Assembly: GCA_964020155.1 (NCBI GenBank)
Contig: OZ026550.1
Coordinates: forward strand, 850,001-890,000
DNA length: 40,000 nucleotides
From: Chondrilla cf. caribensis
Taxonomy: Eukaryota > Porifera > Demospongiae > Chondrillida > Chondrillidae
Direction: 5' to 3'
Position 1 is the stretch's first letter. Each line of letters begins with the position of its first letter. Made by a program: the position numbers and the translations under genes. Positions 1-9,645 of this stretch are shown one piece after another. Below the pieces are notes generated by a model. The model had not been told where the DNA came from. It saw only the letters and a program-made list of their open reading frames with translations, and did not search any database.

Positions 1-360
1 ATCCCAATGGCAACCATGACAATTCTTCAGCATGTGTACATGTCACAACTAGATGTACGCACACCACCACTAGAACTACATGTCTACATCTCCTCCACAT
101 ACCAACATACCAACAATAACAGGATAAGTTGACTCTGAGAGGATCATGGGAGAACCCTGTCTATGCTGCAGGTGGGCACCCCAAGGAGTTTGTTACCTAG
201 CAACATCAGGGCTGTGTTGTACAAGCAATACACACTACCCATCACTCCTCCCAGTTAATCTCAACTAACTTACTAGCCTTCGAGTAAAGAGTGTATACTT
301 CATGATCGGAATCTGTAGGTCTTTCCAACTGTAACATATGTTACACAGCTGTAGTTAGTA
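1..360. repeat. dispersed ~440 bp repeat, copy 1 (cut by window edge)
   Basis: The same sequence returns at 1246-1552, 1618-2045 and 3528-3938 with a few percent of differences. All copies share an ending around TAGTTAGTATATAGC and an internal AGGATCATGGGAGAACCCTG or a close variant. No long reading frame runs through it. The complete copies begin with AAAATAGTACACTAACAGG. Family unknown; no clear terminal inverted repeats. Confidence 0.85.
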
Positions 361-397
361 TATAGCTGCTGGTACACTACTAGCTGCATACCCACCA

Positions 398-1064
398 CTA
401 TTAGTCGTGCATACATCACTACTAGCTGTACACACATCACCACTACTAGCTGTACACACACCACTACTAGCTGTACAACCACCACTACTAGCTGTACACA
501 CATCACTACTAGCTGTGCACACACCACTACTAGCTGTACACACACCACTACTAGCTGTACAACCACCACTACTAGCTGTACACACATCACTACTAGCTGT
601 GCACACACCACTACTAGTTGTACACACAACACTACTAGCTGTACACACATCACCACTACTATAGCTGTACACACACCACTACTAGCTGTACACACACCAC
701 TACTAGCTGTACACACAGCACTACTAGCTGTACAACCACCACTACTAGCTGTACACACAACACTACTAGCTGTACACACAACACTACTAGCTGTACACAC
801 ATCACCACTACTAGCTGTACACACAGCACTACTAGCTGTACGCACATCACTACTAGCTGTACACACAGCACTACTAGCTGTACACACAGCACTACTAGCT
901 GTACACACAGCACTACTAGCTGTACGCACATCACTACTAGCTGTACACACAACACTACTAGCTGTACACACATCACCACTACTAGCTGTACACACACCAC
1001 TACTAGCTGTACACACAGCACTACTAGCTGTACACACAGCACTACTAGCTGTACACACAGCAAA
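398..1064. repeat. 21-bp minisatellite (about 30 units)
   Basis: Tandem units of the type CACTACTAGCTGTACACAC run almost without interruption. Most units are 21 bp and some 24 bp (with an extra CAC/ATC triplet). Because unit lengths are multiples of three, several frames on both strands stay open and give heptad-repeat translations such as AVCTASS. These are a by-product of the repeat, not a gene. The array lies at the end of copy 1 of the dispersed repeat. Confidence 0.95.
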
Positions 1065-1108
1065 ATTCAACTAGCTGTTCATACCACTATAGGCTGTGCA
1101 CACATCAT

Positions 1109-1113
1109 AATGT

Positions 1114-1197
<84 letters not shown>
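1109..1197. repeat. (TG)n microsatellite
   Basis: Nearly pure TG dinucleotide tract between the minisatellite and copy 2 of the dispersed repeat. Confidence 0.97.
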
Positions 1198-1245
1198 ATG
1201 TGTTTATCTACATACATAAGCTACATTACACAGGATGCAGGTGCC

Positions 1246-1552
1246 ACCACTAGAACTACATGTCTACATCTCCTCCACATACCAACATATCAACAATAAC
1301 AGGATAAGTTGACTCTGAGTGGATCATGGGAGAACCCTGTCTACACTGCAGGTGGGCACCCAAAGGAGTGTGTCACCTAGCAACATCAGGGCTGTGGTAC
1401 AAGCAGTACACACTACCCATCACTCCTCCCAGTTAATCTCAATTAACTTACTAGCCTTCGAGTAAAGAGTGTATACTTCATGATCAGAATCTGTAGGTCC
1501 TTCCAACTGTTACATATGTTACACAGCTGTAGTTAGTATATAGCTGCTGGTA
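1246..1552. repeat. dispersed repeat, copy 2 (5' truncated)
   Basis: Matches positions ~67-372 of the window (copy 1), from ACCACTAGAACTACATGTC to the TATAGCTGCTGGTA end. It lacks the first ~60 bp seen in the other copies, which is where the TG tract sits. Confidence 0.85.
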
Positions 1553-1617
1553 ACCTGATTTATTCAAGACCTTGATTTATGACACATTTCACAAATAAGG
1601 AACATGGTCAGATAAAC

Positions 1618-2045
1618 ATAAAATAGTACACTAACAGGATACATGCAGGATGTTCGATTGTTCAAACAATAACAATGTGGAATCCCAATGGCAACCATGA
1701 CAATTCTTCAGCATGTGTACATGTCACAACTAGATGTAGGCACACCACCACTAGAACTACATGTCTACATCTCCTCCACATACCAACATACCAACAATAA
1801 CAGGATAAGTTGACTCTGAGAGGATCATGGGAGAACCCTGTCTATGCTGCAGGTGGGCACCCAAAGGAGTTTGTCACCTAGCAACATCAGGACTGTGGTA
1901 CAAGCGGTACACACTACCCATTACTCCTCCCAGTTAATCTCAACTAACTTACTAGCCTTCGAGTGAAGAGTGTATACTTCATGATCGGAATCTGTAGGTC
2001 TTTCCAACTGTAACATATGTTACACAGCTGTAGTTGGTATATAGC
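1618..2045. repeat. dispersed repeat, copy 3 (complete)
   Basis: Full-length copy starting AAAATAGTACACTAACAGG and ending around TAGTTGGTATATAGC. A diverged partial relative of its 3' part appears to continue at about 2095-2195 (CTCAACAAACTAACTACGTAG compares with CTCAACTAACTTACTAGCC). Confidence 0.85.
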
Positions 2046-2402
2046 TACTGCCTATAAAGCTATAGATAAAGTACCAGCCACACACCAGGGCTGGGCTACA
2101 ATTGAAACATACAGAAAGAGGCACTGCTCGGCCATCACTCCATCAAGCTAACCTCAACAAACTAACTACGTAGTCTTCAAGTGAAGAGTGTACACTGTAC
2201 GATACGTCATGTACTGATGATGTTGCCATATATGGGCAACAGGGGATGTGGTTTTAGGAGTGCTCAGACATGGTACATTAGTCACTTACTTGTACTGTAC
2301 ATATGATATGGTAGACGATGCATGGTGTGGTAGACAGGAGTACATATTTTGTGTATGTGTGGAGGGGGGGGGGGGTTGTGTGTTTGCTAATTATGTTAAT
2401 AT

Positions 2403-3534
2403 AATCCGGAGAATATCCCTCCATATGGGCTAAGTCCATCATAAAACCCATCCATAAATCTGGGAATAGGGAGGTGCCTAGCAATTACACAGGTATCTCC
2501 CTCATTAGCTGTTTAGGGAAGTTATTTACGGTCATCCTCCATGACAGAATGATAACATGGGCTCAAGACTTGCACCTTCTCCCTGAAGATCAATTTGGGT
2601 TCCAAAAAAGAAAAAGAACCTCGGACTCCATATTTGTGCTGCATACACTTGCCAAAAGACAACACTTTCTAAAAAAAAACCATACTGCTGCTTAGTCGAT
2701 CTTCGCAAAGCCTTTGATTCAATTTCACATCACTTGCTCTGGTCAAAACTAAAAACACTAAACCTTGATCCCCAAATTCTTAAACTTCTTCAATCTTATT
2801 ATTCTAAATCTCGCTCGTGTGTACAAGGCTCCCAAGGACGCACAAAGTTCTTTGCAACTGAAAAGGGAGTGAAACAAGGTTGTAATCTCAGTCCCTTGTT
2901 GTTTTCGCTGTACATACATGACTTGCCTAAGCATCTCCATTCCTCCGAAGATAAACTACAATATTTCTCCTCCACCTGTCTTTTGTTTGCAGATGACATA
3001 GTATTGTTTACTGATGATCCCAGAAGACTTCAAAATCAAATTAACTCTCTCCATCTTTACTGTAGGCACAAATATCTTGAAATTAACTCTGATAGAACTA
3101 AGATTTTAGTATTCGGTCAAAAATCTACATCTGTTACGGATTCATGGGAAATTGGCTCAAAATCCCTGGAAATCGTAAACAAGTACAAATAACTGGGAAC
3201 TTGGCTGTGTTGGAACTGTGATTTTAAAGAGTGTTTATTCCAAATTAACAAAAAAGCAAATAAATCTCTGTGTAATCTCCAAACCAAAATAGTTTCATTG
3301 GGTATCACCAATGTTAACATCCTGCTTACCCTTTTCAATACACTCATCAAACCAATCTTAACATACAATTCAGAGATTTGGGGACTTTACGATGTCCACC
3401 AGTTAGAGAAAATCCAGTGCAAATATCTCAAGTTTGTATTGAGAGTGTCAAATTCTAGTGTTAACACAGCCGTCCTCGCCGAGACTGGAACACCCCCCTT
3501 GTCGCATGACTGTGTGTCAGCCGTCCTAAAATAG
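2403..3534 (+). pseudogene. 5'-truncated non-LTR retrotransposon (LINE) reverse transcriptase remnant
   Basis: Translation shows reverse-transcriptase blocks in order: NYTGISLISCLGKLF (near 2480), DQFGFQK (near 2590), VDLRKAFDSISH (near 2697), KGVKQGCNLSPLLFSLYIHDLP (near 2863) and the catalytic FADDIVLF (near 2990). A C-terminal part follows (KPILTYNSEIWGL). This arrangement is typical of jockey/CR1-like non-LTR elements. The copy is dead: there is a frameshift at a run of nine A's (about 2671-2679), a stop at about 3190, and no endonuclease domain or 5' end. Its 3' end abuts copy 4 of the dispersed repeat at 3528. Clade assignment is uncertain. Confidence 0.9.
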
Positions 3535-3938
3535 TACACTAACAGGATACATGCAGGATGTTCGATTGTTCAAACAATAACAATGTGGAATCCCAATGGC
3601 AACCATGACAATTCTTCAGCATGTGTACACGTCACAACTAGATGTACGCACACCACCACTAGAACTACATGTCTCCATCTCCTCCACATACCAACATACT
3701 AATAATAACAGGATACATTGACTCTGAGTGGATCATGGGAGAACCCTGTCTACGCTGCAGGTGGGCACCCAAAGGAGTGTGTCACCTAGCAACAAGTAGT
3801 AGACACTACCCATCATTCCTTCGAATTAATCTCAACTAACTTACTAGCCTTCGAGTGAAGAGTGTATACTTCATGATCAGAATCTGTAGGTCTTTCCAAC
3901 TGTTACATATGTTACACAGCTGTAGTTAGTATATAGCC
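3528..3938. repeat. dispersed repeat, copy 4
   Basis: Begins AAAATAGTACACTAACAGG directly at the end of the LINE fragment and runs to the common TAGTTAGTATATAGC end. It carries a short internal deletion (near 3795) relative to copy 3. Confidence 0.85.
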
Positions 3939-4369
3939 GTTGTCTACACCATGATATACAGGCATATATATGCATGTATGTGGGTCAAGGACACCTTTGT
4001 GCATATCCACATGTATGCTATATACAAACCCATGCATGAAGACAGTGTGTACGTACAACAATAGGCTCTCTCCATCTCAGTGGTAGAGCTCATTGTTGAC
4101 ATACTCCCTGTGTGTCCACTGTAGTCTGTTGACATTGGACCTTCTGAATACTGTGAGAGATGAACACAGGAGAATTGACAGGACTGACCGAGTGGGAGGT
4201 GGTTACTACAATGATATTATTGAATGTTACCATGGTGACTATAACCTACAAATATCATTTTTCGATTCAGATGTAACCTTCCTTTATTATCACAATCCTA
4301 CAACATGAATGTACGTATTGATTCACTGCAGCTATTCCAGAGAGGAGGGGGACTACCTTATGACTACCT
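3939..4369. other. non-coding stretch, nothing recognised
   Basis: Short open frames only, with no conserved motifs or splice-supported exons that I can see. Confidence 0.5.
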
Positions 4370-4906
4370 ACTAGAATAAAAGTCCTGAGGGTGAGTCTCA
4401 CTCAGCCCAGACCCATTATTGACTTCAATTTTGAAATTGGGACTTTGTCCCAGCAAGAAAAGGTCCCATGTCATCATGTACCCATATCTGTACTGGGAGG
4501 CGTAGTCAACGATGGCAAATGGCAAACAACTCTATTTAAGGTAGAAAATCTGCTCTCACTCAACAGCTAACGTGAGAATAGCATTATCTCCAGCAAGTCC
4601 TGTTAGGTATATGCATCAACAAGTCCATAATCTTGTAGTGGACACCAACTGAGAGTTGAACTACACTTTCAAAATCTTTCATGTTTTCATGTGTCAAAAA
4701 GCATTCTGCCATCTGCAGATTGGGTGCATGAAACTGTGTGCCATAGTACGGAAATGGGTACATGATGAGACCAGACCCTTTCTTGCCAGAATGAAGTCCC
4801 AGTTTCAAAATTGTAGGCTAGAATGGGTCTAGGATATGCATCTACCTAAGGGTCCCTTCCAGCAGAAACATCGATGCACTACATTACTAGAACAACAGTC
4901 CTGAGG
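4370..4906. mobile_element. palindromic (fold-back) element with flanking direct repeats
   Basis: The ~90 bp arm at 4409-4498 is the diverged reverse complement of 4740-4832: CAATTTTGAAATTGGGACTT pairs with the complement of AAGTCCCAGTTTCAAAATTG. The pair is flanked by a 21-bp near-identical direct repeat ACTAGAATAAAAGTCCTGAG / ACTAGAACAACAGTCCTGAG at 4370 and 4886. The inverted arms suggest a non-autonomous DNA element. The direct repeats may be an unusually long target duplication or part of the element. Confidence 0.6.
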
Positions 4907-5316
4907 AACTCTTAAAAAGGCTAGATTTTGGCTGGAACAAACAACCTGCTAGCTCCAAACACAAACGGAGGTAATTTAACTGCTGAAGTGCTTCATAACA
5001 CAAACATGATACCCGTACTCACAGGTACATGATATAGAGAAAAATTATCGAACACCTTAAATCAGCTATTTCTCGAAAACTAGGGAGCCTATCGACTCGC
5101 AATAAACTTATTTTATAGCCCGTTACATATAGTATTACGTAGTCGCTCTCCAATCAGTAAGGTCCTCGTAGCTTATCGCATCGTTCTGTTAGAGACAATC
5201 AAAAAGCATAAGAACCTAATTCACATTCGGACAAAGAGATAATCTCTCGGACAGCTAGACTTCACTACAGAGTGGAGAACGTGGGTGGTATACGCGTACC
5301 TTGCTCAGTTATCGTC
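4907..5316. other. non-coding, 3' flank of the CARD gene
   Basis: No coding signal recognised. A consensus-like splice donor on the minus strand (CAAGGTACGCG) lies at about 5298 just after the stop of the CARD frame, so an intron in the 3' UTR is possible. Confidence 0.4.
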
Positions 5317-5613
5317 TCAACGTGTCTGCTCCCTCTTTATGACGAGGCAGTCTCTTTGAGCTTTCTTCAAGGTATCACAAAACCTCTCTAGCGTCTTCAA
5401 TGTACCCTTTTCGATCAGGTAGTCCAGAAGGACCTGGTTCGCCTTGGTAGGGCAGTGCTGTTGTGTTTCTCGTTCTAAATTTCGTTTGAACTGGTGATAA
5501 ATGAAGCGTTTTTCAAACATCAAGTCTACTATGTTTGGGTCTCTTTTCATGTCAGAGTAGAAATCCTGCACTATTTCTTCAACAACTGACGGACTACCAG
5601 ACTGGAAAGCCAT
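5317..5613 (-). CDS. small CARD-domain protein (98 aa)
   Basis: A 98-residue frame with an ATG in a good context (ACAAAATGG). The protein is almost entirely a death-fold helical bundle. The segment KANQVLLDYLIEKG, followed by LKTLERFCDTLKKAQRD, has the pattern of CARD helices 4-6 (LLD.L...G...F...L) found in caspase-2/9 and NOD-type CARDs. CARDs are homotypic interaction modules in cytosolic apoptosis or inflammation complexes. No catalytic domain follows before the TGA, so as read it is a CARD-only adaptor or decoy. It could also be one exon of a larger gene if the downstream donor belongs to an isoform with a different end. The CARD call rests on pattern recognition; other death-fold families are less likely. 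It sits 1.7 kb from the GTPase pair. Confidence 0.65.
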   Translation of the reverse strand: MAFQSGSPSVVEEIVQDFYSDMKRDPNIVDLMFEKRFIYHQFKRNLERETQQHCPTKANQVLLDYLIEKGTLKTLERFCDTLKKAQRDCLVIKREQTR

Positions 5614-5835
5614 TTTGTTTCAGCAAACGATTACGCAACGATTTGGACATAGAACGCCATTTTAGCGTTCATTTCGCAATCCATCTATGCGCAGTTTGCA
5701 GGGAGCACGCTTGCCTTAGCTGACAGAGTGCCTTTGCCCTTTGAACTGGAATTTGCTACCGAAATTTGAAAGTTGTAGTCTGAATCCGTTAATGATGTAT
5801 GGTCGTAATATTCAATGATGCATAATCCAGCTAGC

Positions 5836-6069
5836 TTGAATAATTCGTGGGGCTGCCTCCCCGCACTCGAATTACTTGAGTGTCTTTTCTAAGTTTCGCT
5901 TCAAATTAAGTTCGGCGTAGCTTCAGTACTGGAGTTATAGCCCAATCACTAATTCTCGGCGTTTTGAAGTCGGCCATCTTTCATCACGCGAAATAAATTA
6001 TAGAATAAATGACGGATACGCTTGGAAACGCATATTATACATTATACCTACCGGACTGCAGCCCCCTAA
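5836..6069. mobile_element. MITE-like element, 'ggggctgc' family copy 1
   Basis: Starts around ATTCGTGGGGCTGCC and ends around CTGCAGCCCCCTAAAA, so the ends pair as GGGGCTGC/GCAGCCCC. Internally it shares GCACTCGAATTACTTG, the GGCGTTTTGAAGTCGGCCAT block and AATAAATTATA with the element at 32703-33053 and, more distantly, with 21800-22276 and the interiors of 18656-19182 and 27191-27655. Non-coding. Confidence 0.65.
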
Positions 6070-7323
6070 AAACGAGTCAACTCCAAAGTTGAATGTAGTC
6101 AATGGATTACCCTGGCCCCAGTGGAATCTGTCTCCCCAAACCCCGATACTCACAACTCCCTGCAACATGCAGGTCATGTCATTGCTTTATGGTGATGTAT
6201 AGCAGGCATGTGTTATGTGAAAGTTAACATGTTATTTTATATACCTTCCAATTATTATTTAACAGTACTGGATTTTGTGTGATTTGTTATGCATTTCTAT
6301 CAGCTGCTTCATAAATTTACAGTAAACAAGCACAACTCCAGGTAGGGTCACCAAATTAGTGGACCCTACCCAGGTAGAGTCAACTATTTAGTGACCCTTA
6401 CATGCCCACTTAACAAACAATTCGGCATCATTTGTAACATTTCAGGACATTGTGCAGACATGAGTCTGTGTTTACTGTAAAGTGGTCAATTGTTGATATG
6501 TCCATAATAAGATATCAGCTGAAATTCAGTCAAATTATGTGTCAACATGTTATTGGCTTCCTCATTTTGAGCCAGTTTAGGCCAATAACTAGATTTATCA
6601 CTTGAGAATTGACAAAAACAAGCAATGTTTACTATTTCTATCTGATAATGTCATAACACAGCTGCAAATCTGTATAACAGTTAAATAATAATTGGACAGC
6701 ATATAAAATAACCTGTTAGTTGTAGTACGAGTAGTACGTGTTCATTCCTCAGAGCTAGTAGTGCGGTGATTAACATCATGCATAGTATATATTCCACTCA
6801 TGGCCAACCTAGTGGCATACACTGATGTACAATTCCCCAGATATATAATTATGTGGTTTTTTTGAGTATTACCCTTTAAGCCCTTTACCTCTGTAGCTAT
6901 AATAGCTGTTCTTAGTAACACCTTGTAACCCAATAGTGCAATGTATACACACTATGCTATACATAACCAAGTATATGATATATTGTACCTTTGTTTGTTT
7001 GAGTTGATTTCATTACCATTTTACCCATACCGATTTAACATTTTGTTATTGATCGTGAGATGTAATGTACATACTGAATAATTCAAATAATTAATAATAT
7101 TATTATCAATATAATAAAGATTAATATATTTTGACACAATGGTATAAAGTTAGGAATTAAGAAATGACATCCATACTTGCATGTGTGCCAGAATAAAATA
7201 GTAATTATAATGAAAATATAATAATACCATCACAGTATCAACTGTTACAATAGTTACTATGAATATTATGTATTATAGCATTGTAAAAATGGTTATTGAT
7301 AAGGATTAATAACATTCCAGTTA
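6070..7323. other. AT-rich intergenic DNA
   Basis: No gene recognised. The only notable structure is a perfect 9-bp inverted repeat, GGTAGGGTC/GACCCTACC at 6341-6370, with related GGTAGAGTC just downstream. Confidence 0.5.
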
Positions 7324-9282
7324 CTACAATTTCACCGTTGCAAGAAGCCGGAGTTTATCTGTTGTAAGACTAACCTCCTCAGCAGCTGCACGATAGGATC
7401 TGGAGAGTTTAGTTCCATTAAATTTATTGAACTGGCTACTATCATATGCAGTCTTTGCTAACATGGCCATGTCTGCAGCCACAAAAAGTGTAGAAACACC
7501 AATGAGAACGCTGCTTGTGGCTACTGCGGCAGTACGTGCTACTGTTGCACCTATTTCTGCACTGGCTTCAACTCCTCCAACAACACCACGAGCAACTGCT
7601 GATCCAGTTCTTACACCAGCAACCTGTGACCCGATTGCTAATGCATTAGCCTTGCTCCATGAGGCTATAATTTTCTGTACCAATTCCGATCTGGCTTGAA
7701 AATCTGTGGCTTCAATCTCATTAGACTGGAAGATGCATTCTATAACATGCTGTCTGGACTGCTGAAATATGTACTCCATATTTTTGAACATTGACTCCAT
7801 TTCCTCATATTGATCAATTAGCTGTTGATGTTTCCTGTTGTTCTCCATAACCCACTCCTCAATTTTCTTCTGGGATTGCTTGTTGACAACTATATCACCT
7901 ATATTTCCTCCAGCCCCTACTAGTGCACCACCTACTCCAAGAACCGCACCTATAACTAGAAGCGGTATACCAGCTGGTGCGGTGATTCCTCCCAAAGTGA
8001 GGCCTCCTCCAATGGCACTAATAACTCCTTCAATTATAGCTGCTATGTTTCCTCCGATTTTAACCACTGAAGATGCTACAAAGGAATTATCAATGCGATC
8101 AGCAACAGTCAAAAAGTTCTTCTTCATGTCTTCACGTATCTGAATCAACTTTTGTGCTGCATCGATGTATTCTCGCATTTCCCTTTTTGCACCATTATTG
8201 CAAACACGTGCGAAATTATCCATAATTCTGTCATTCAGAGATGACAGCTTTCTGCTGTTACTGACAAACCCTTCAATGGCACTGCGATTTTTCTGCTGGT
8301 AGCAAAAATACAGCAACAAATTTACATTAGATAGTATTTCTTTGAGTTTCTCGATTCTCCTACACATTTCATCATGCTGAGCCTCTACTTTGCTGCATTT
8401 ATCAACCAACATTTGAGATTTCGCTTCTTCCAAGTCTTGGCGTGCACGTTGCCTCTCCATCTTCCTTTTCTCTTCTTCTTGTTTCCATCTTTTCAAAAGG
8501 CCTTCATCTGATTCAATAATCGGGTTGATGAGGGGCTCACGAATGCTGTCAATGACATCGAAAAGATGATAAACAAAAGTATGCCTATCGCAATCTTCCT
8601 TATCAACAATTACCACTCGTTTCTCTAACTCTCTATAGAGATCTATCACTATTCGGGGGAAGTGTTCCTGGTCAATGAAGTCTTCGAAGCGTTGATCGCG
8701 CCGTTGCATTTGTTGACCCACTTCGATTTCAATGTGAGGTGACATTTCGAAAATGGCATTGCCATGCGTAAAAAAGAGGACCACTAAACTCAGGCTGATA
8801 CCGAATAGCTCGATAGCTTTCAGCATTTCCTGAACAGCCGCTGTAGACAGTCGTTGTTTCATACTGATCACTATCCCGACGGCATGTACGACTGGACCAG
8901 CTCTGTTGAATCCCTCTTGTATGTCTTTCATGAGAAGATCACATTGTCTTTCGAGGCTTTGACGAGACCTTCTGCTCCCACGTCTCATTCTACTCGGATG
9001 GTAAAGACCGGGAATGTCGATCACTCGTAGAGTCCGATCACCCATTTTCACATCATGGGATTCTATTCCGTTTACTCTTTGAGACTTTTTCAACGTCGGC
9101 CCGTTCTCGGTCACTACCGTTCTGCCTACGATATGGTTGAGCAGCGTACTCTTACCGACTCCTGATTTGCCCAATAGTATTAACGTTCGGTCACGGCTTC
9201 CCAAGGGCTGAGCTTCGTGCGTCTTCTTCGCTGTATAGACGTCCACCAAAGGAACTTCTCCTTTTCTAAAGAGATTCGCCAT
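7324..9282 (-). CDS. IMAP/AIG1-like GTPase fused to an apolipoprotein-L-like membrane domain (652 aa)
   Basis: Single uninterrupted exon; the ATG at 9282-9280 (AAGAATGG) is the first methionine. Residues ~33-250 form a GTPase domain: P-loop GKSGVGKS (38-45), switch-2 DIPG (89-92), and FFTHG (170-174) where Ras-type proteins have the guanine-specificity N/TKxD, as in AIG1/IMAP-like families. Residues ~265-320 are charged and probably coiled-coil. Residues ~385-640 look like apolipoprotein L: an amphipathic lead, a Gly/Ala-rich hydrophobic hairpin (403-466, e.g. GGNIAAIIEGVISAIGGG), a linker helix, then a second small-residue hydrophobic stretch (541-610) ending in the ApoL-type SSVLIGVSTLFVAADM plus a charged tail. 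IMAP GTPases act at membranes in immune cells; ApoL proteins insert into or remodel membranes. An antimicrobial or organelle-membrane role is inference. Divergent from the neighbouring GTPase gene. Confidence 0.85.
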   Translation of the reverse strand: MANLFRKGEVPLVDVYTAKKTHEAQPLGSRDRTLILLGKSGVGKSTLLNHIVGRTVVTENGPTLKKSQRVNGIESHDVKMGDRTLRVIDIPGLYHPSRMRRGSRRSRQSLERQCDLLMKDIQEGFNRAGPVVHAVGIVISMKQRLSTAAVQEMLKAIELFGISLSLVVLFFTHGNAIFEMSPHIEIEVGQQMQRRDQRFEDFIDQEHFPRIVIDLYRELEKRVVIVDKEDCDRHTFVYHLFDVIDSIREPLINPIIESDEGLLKRWKQEEEKRKMERQRARQDLEEAKSQMLVDKCSKVEAQHDEMCRRIEKLKEILSNVNLLLYFCYQQKNRSAIEGFVSNSRKLSSLNDRIMDNFARVCNNGAKREMREYIDAAQKLIQIREDMKKNFLTVADRIDNSFVASSVVKIGGNIAAIIEGVISAIGGGLTLGGITAPAGIPLLVIGAVLGVGGALVGAGGNIGDIVVNKQSQKKIEEWVMENNRKHQQLIDQYEEMESMFKNMEYIFQQSRQHVIECIFQSNEIEATDFQARSELVQKIIASWSKANALAIGSQVAGVRTGSAVARGVVGGVEASAEIGATVARTAAVATSSVLIGVSTLFVAADMAMLAKTAYDSSQFNKFNGTKLSRSYRAAAEEVSLTTDKLRLLATVKL

Positions 9283-9645
9283 TCTTAGACTAGTATACAC
9301 TTATAGAAACCTAAACCATCTACGTATTATTTTTTATTACAATTTTTATGTCTATAGCCACTCTGGCGAAGAGTAATACTGTTAGTGACTGAAACGGTCC
9401 ACTCGCTGTTATCGAATCACGTCTCAGTTTCCAGAATGTACAAAAACTGTTCGCCCATGATCAGAGCTGCACGATCACAAATTTAATATAGTACGTTAAA
9501 CATGACTGTATAGTATAATATAATATAATACTATTATATAGAATCTGCATGCTGAAATCACATCCCCATTGTATATTTATATAGCTGATACTTGAACGCT
9601 CAGTTCTCTGGCCAGTTGGCGACCGCCACAAGGAGTTATCAAATT
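9283..9645. promoter_or_regulatory. shared divergent promoter region of two GTPase genes
   Basis: Only ~360 bp separate the two divergently read start codons. The interval holds an AT-rich block of TATAATA repeats (about 9510-9540), which could serve as TATA-like elements in either direction. Co-regulation is inferred from the head-to-head arrangement. Confidence 0.4.

Noticed and set aside
300..1070. Long open frames on both strands of the minisatellite
   Set aside because: They arise because the tandem unit is a multiple of three without stops; no flanking gene structure or start context.
4584..4808. 74-aa frame on the minus strand
   Set aside because: It lies inside a palindromic repeat element, with no family match or splice context. 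Kept only as a hint that the arms derive from coding DNA.
7427..8143. Plus-strand frames of 90-101 aa
   Set aside because: Antisense shadows of the GTPase-ApoL gene.
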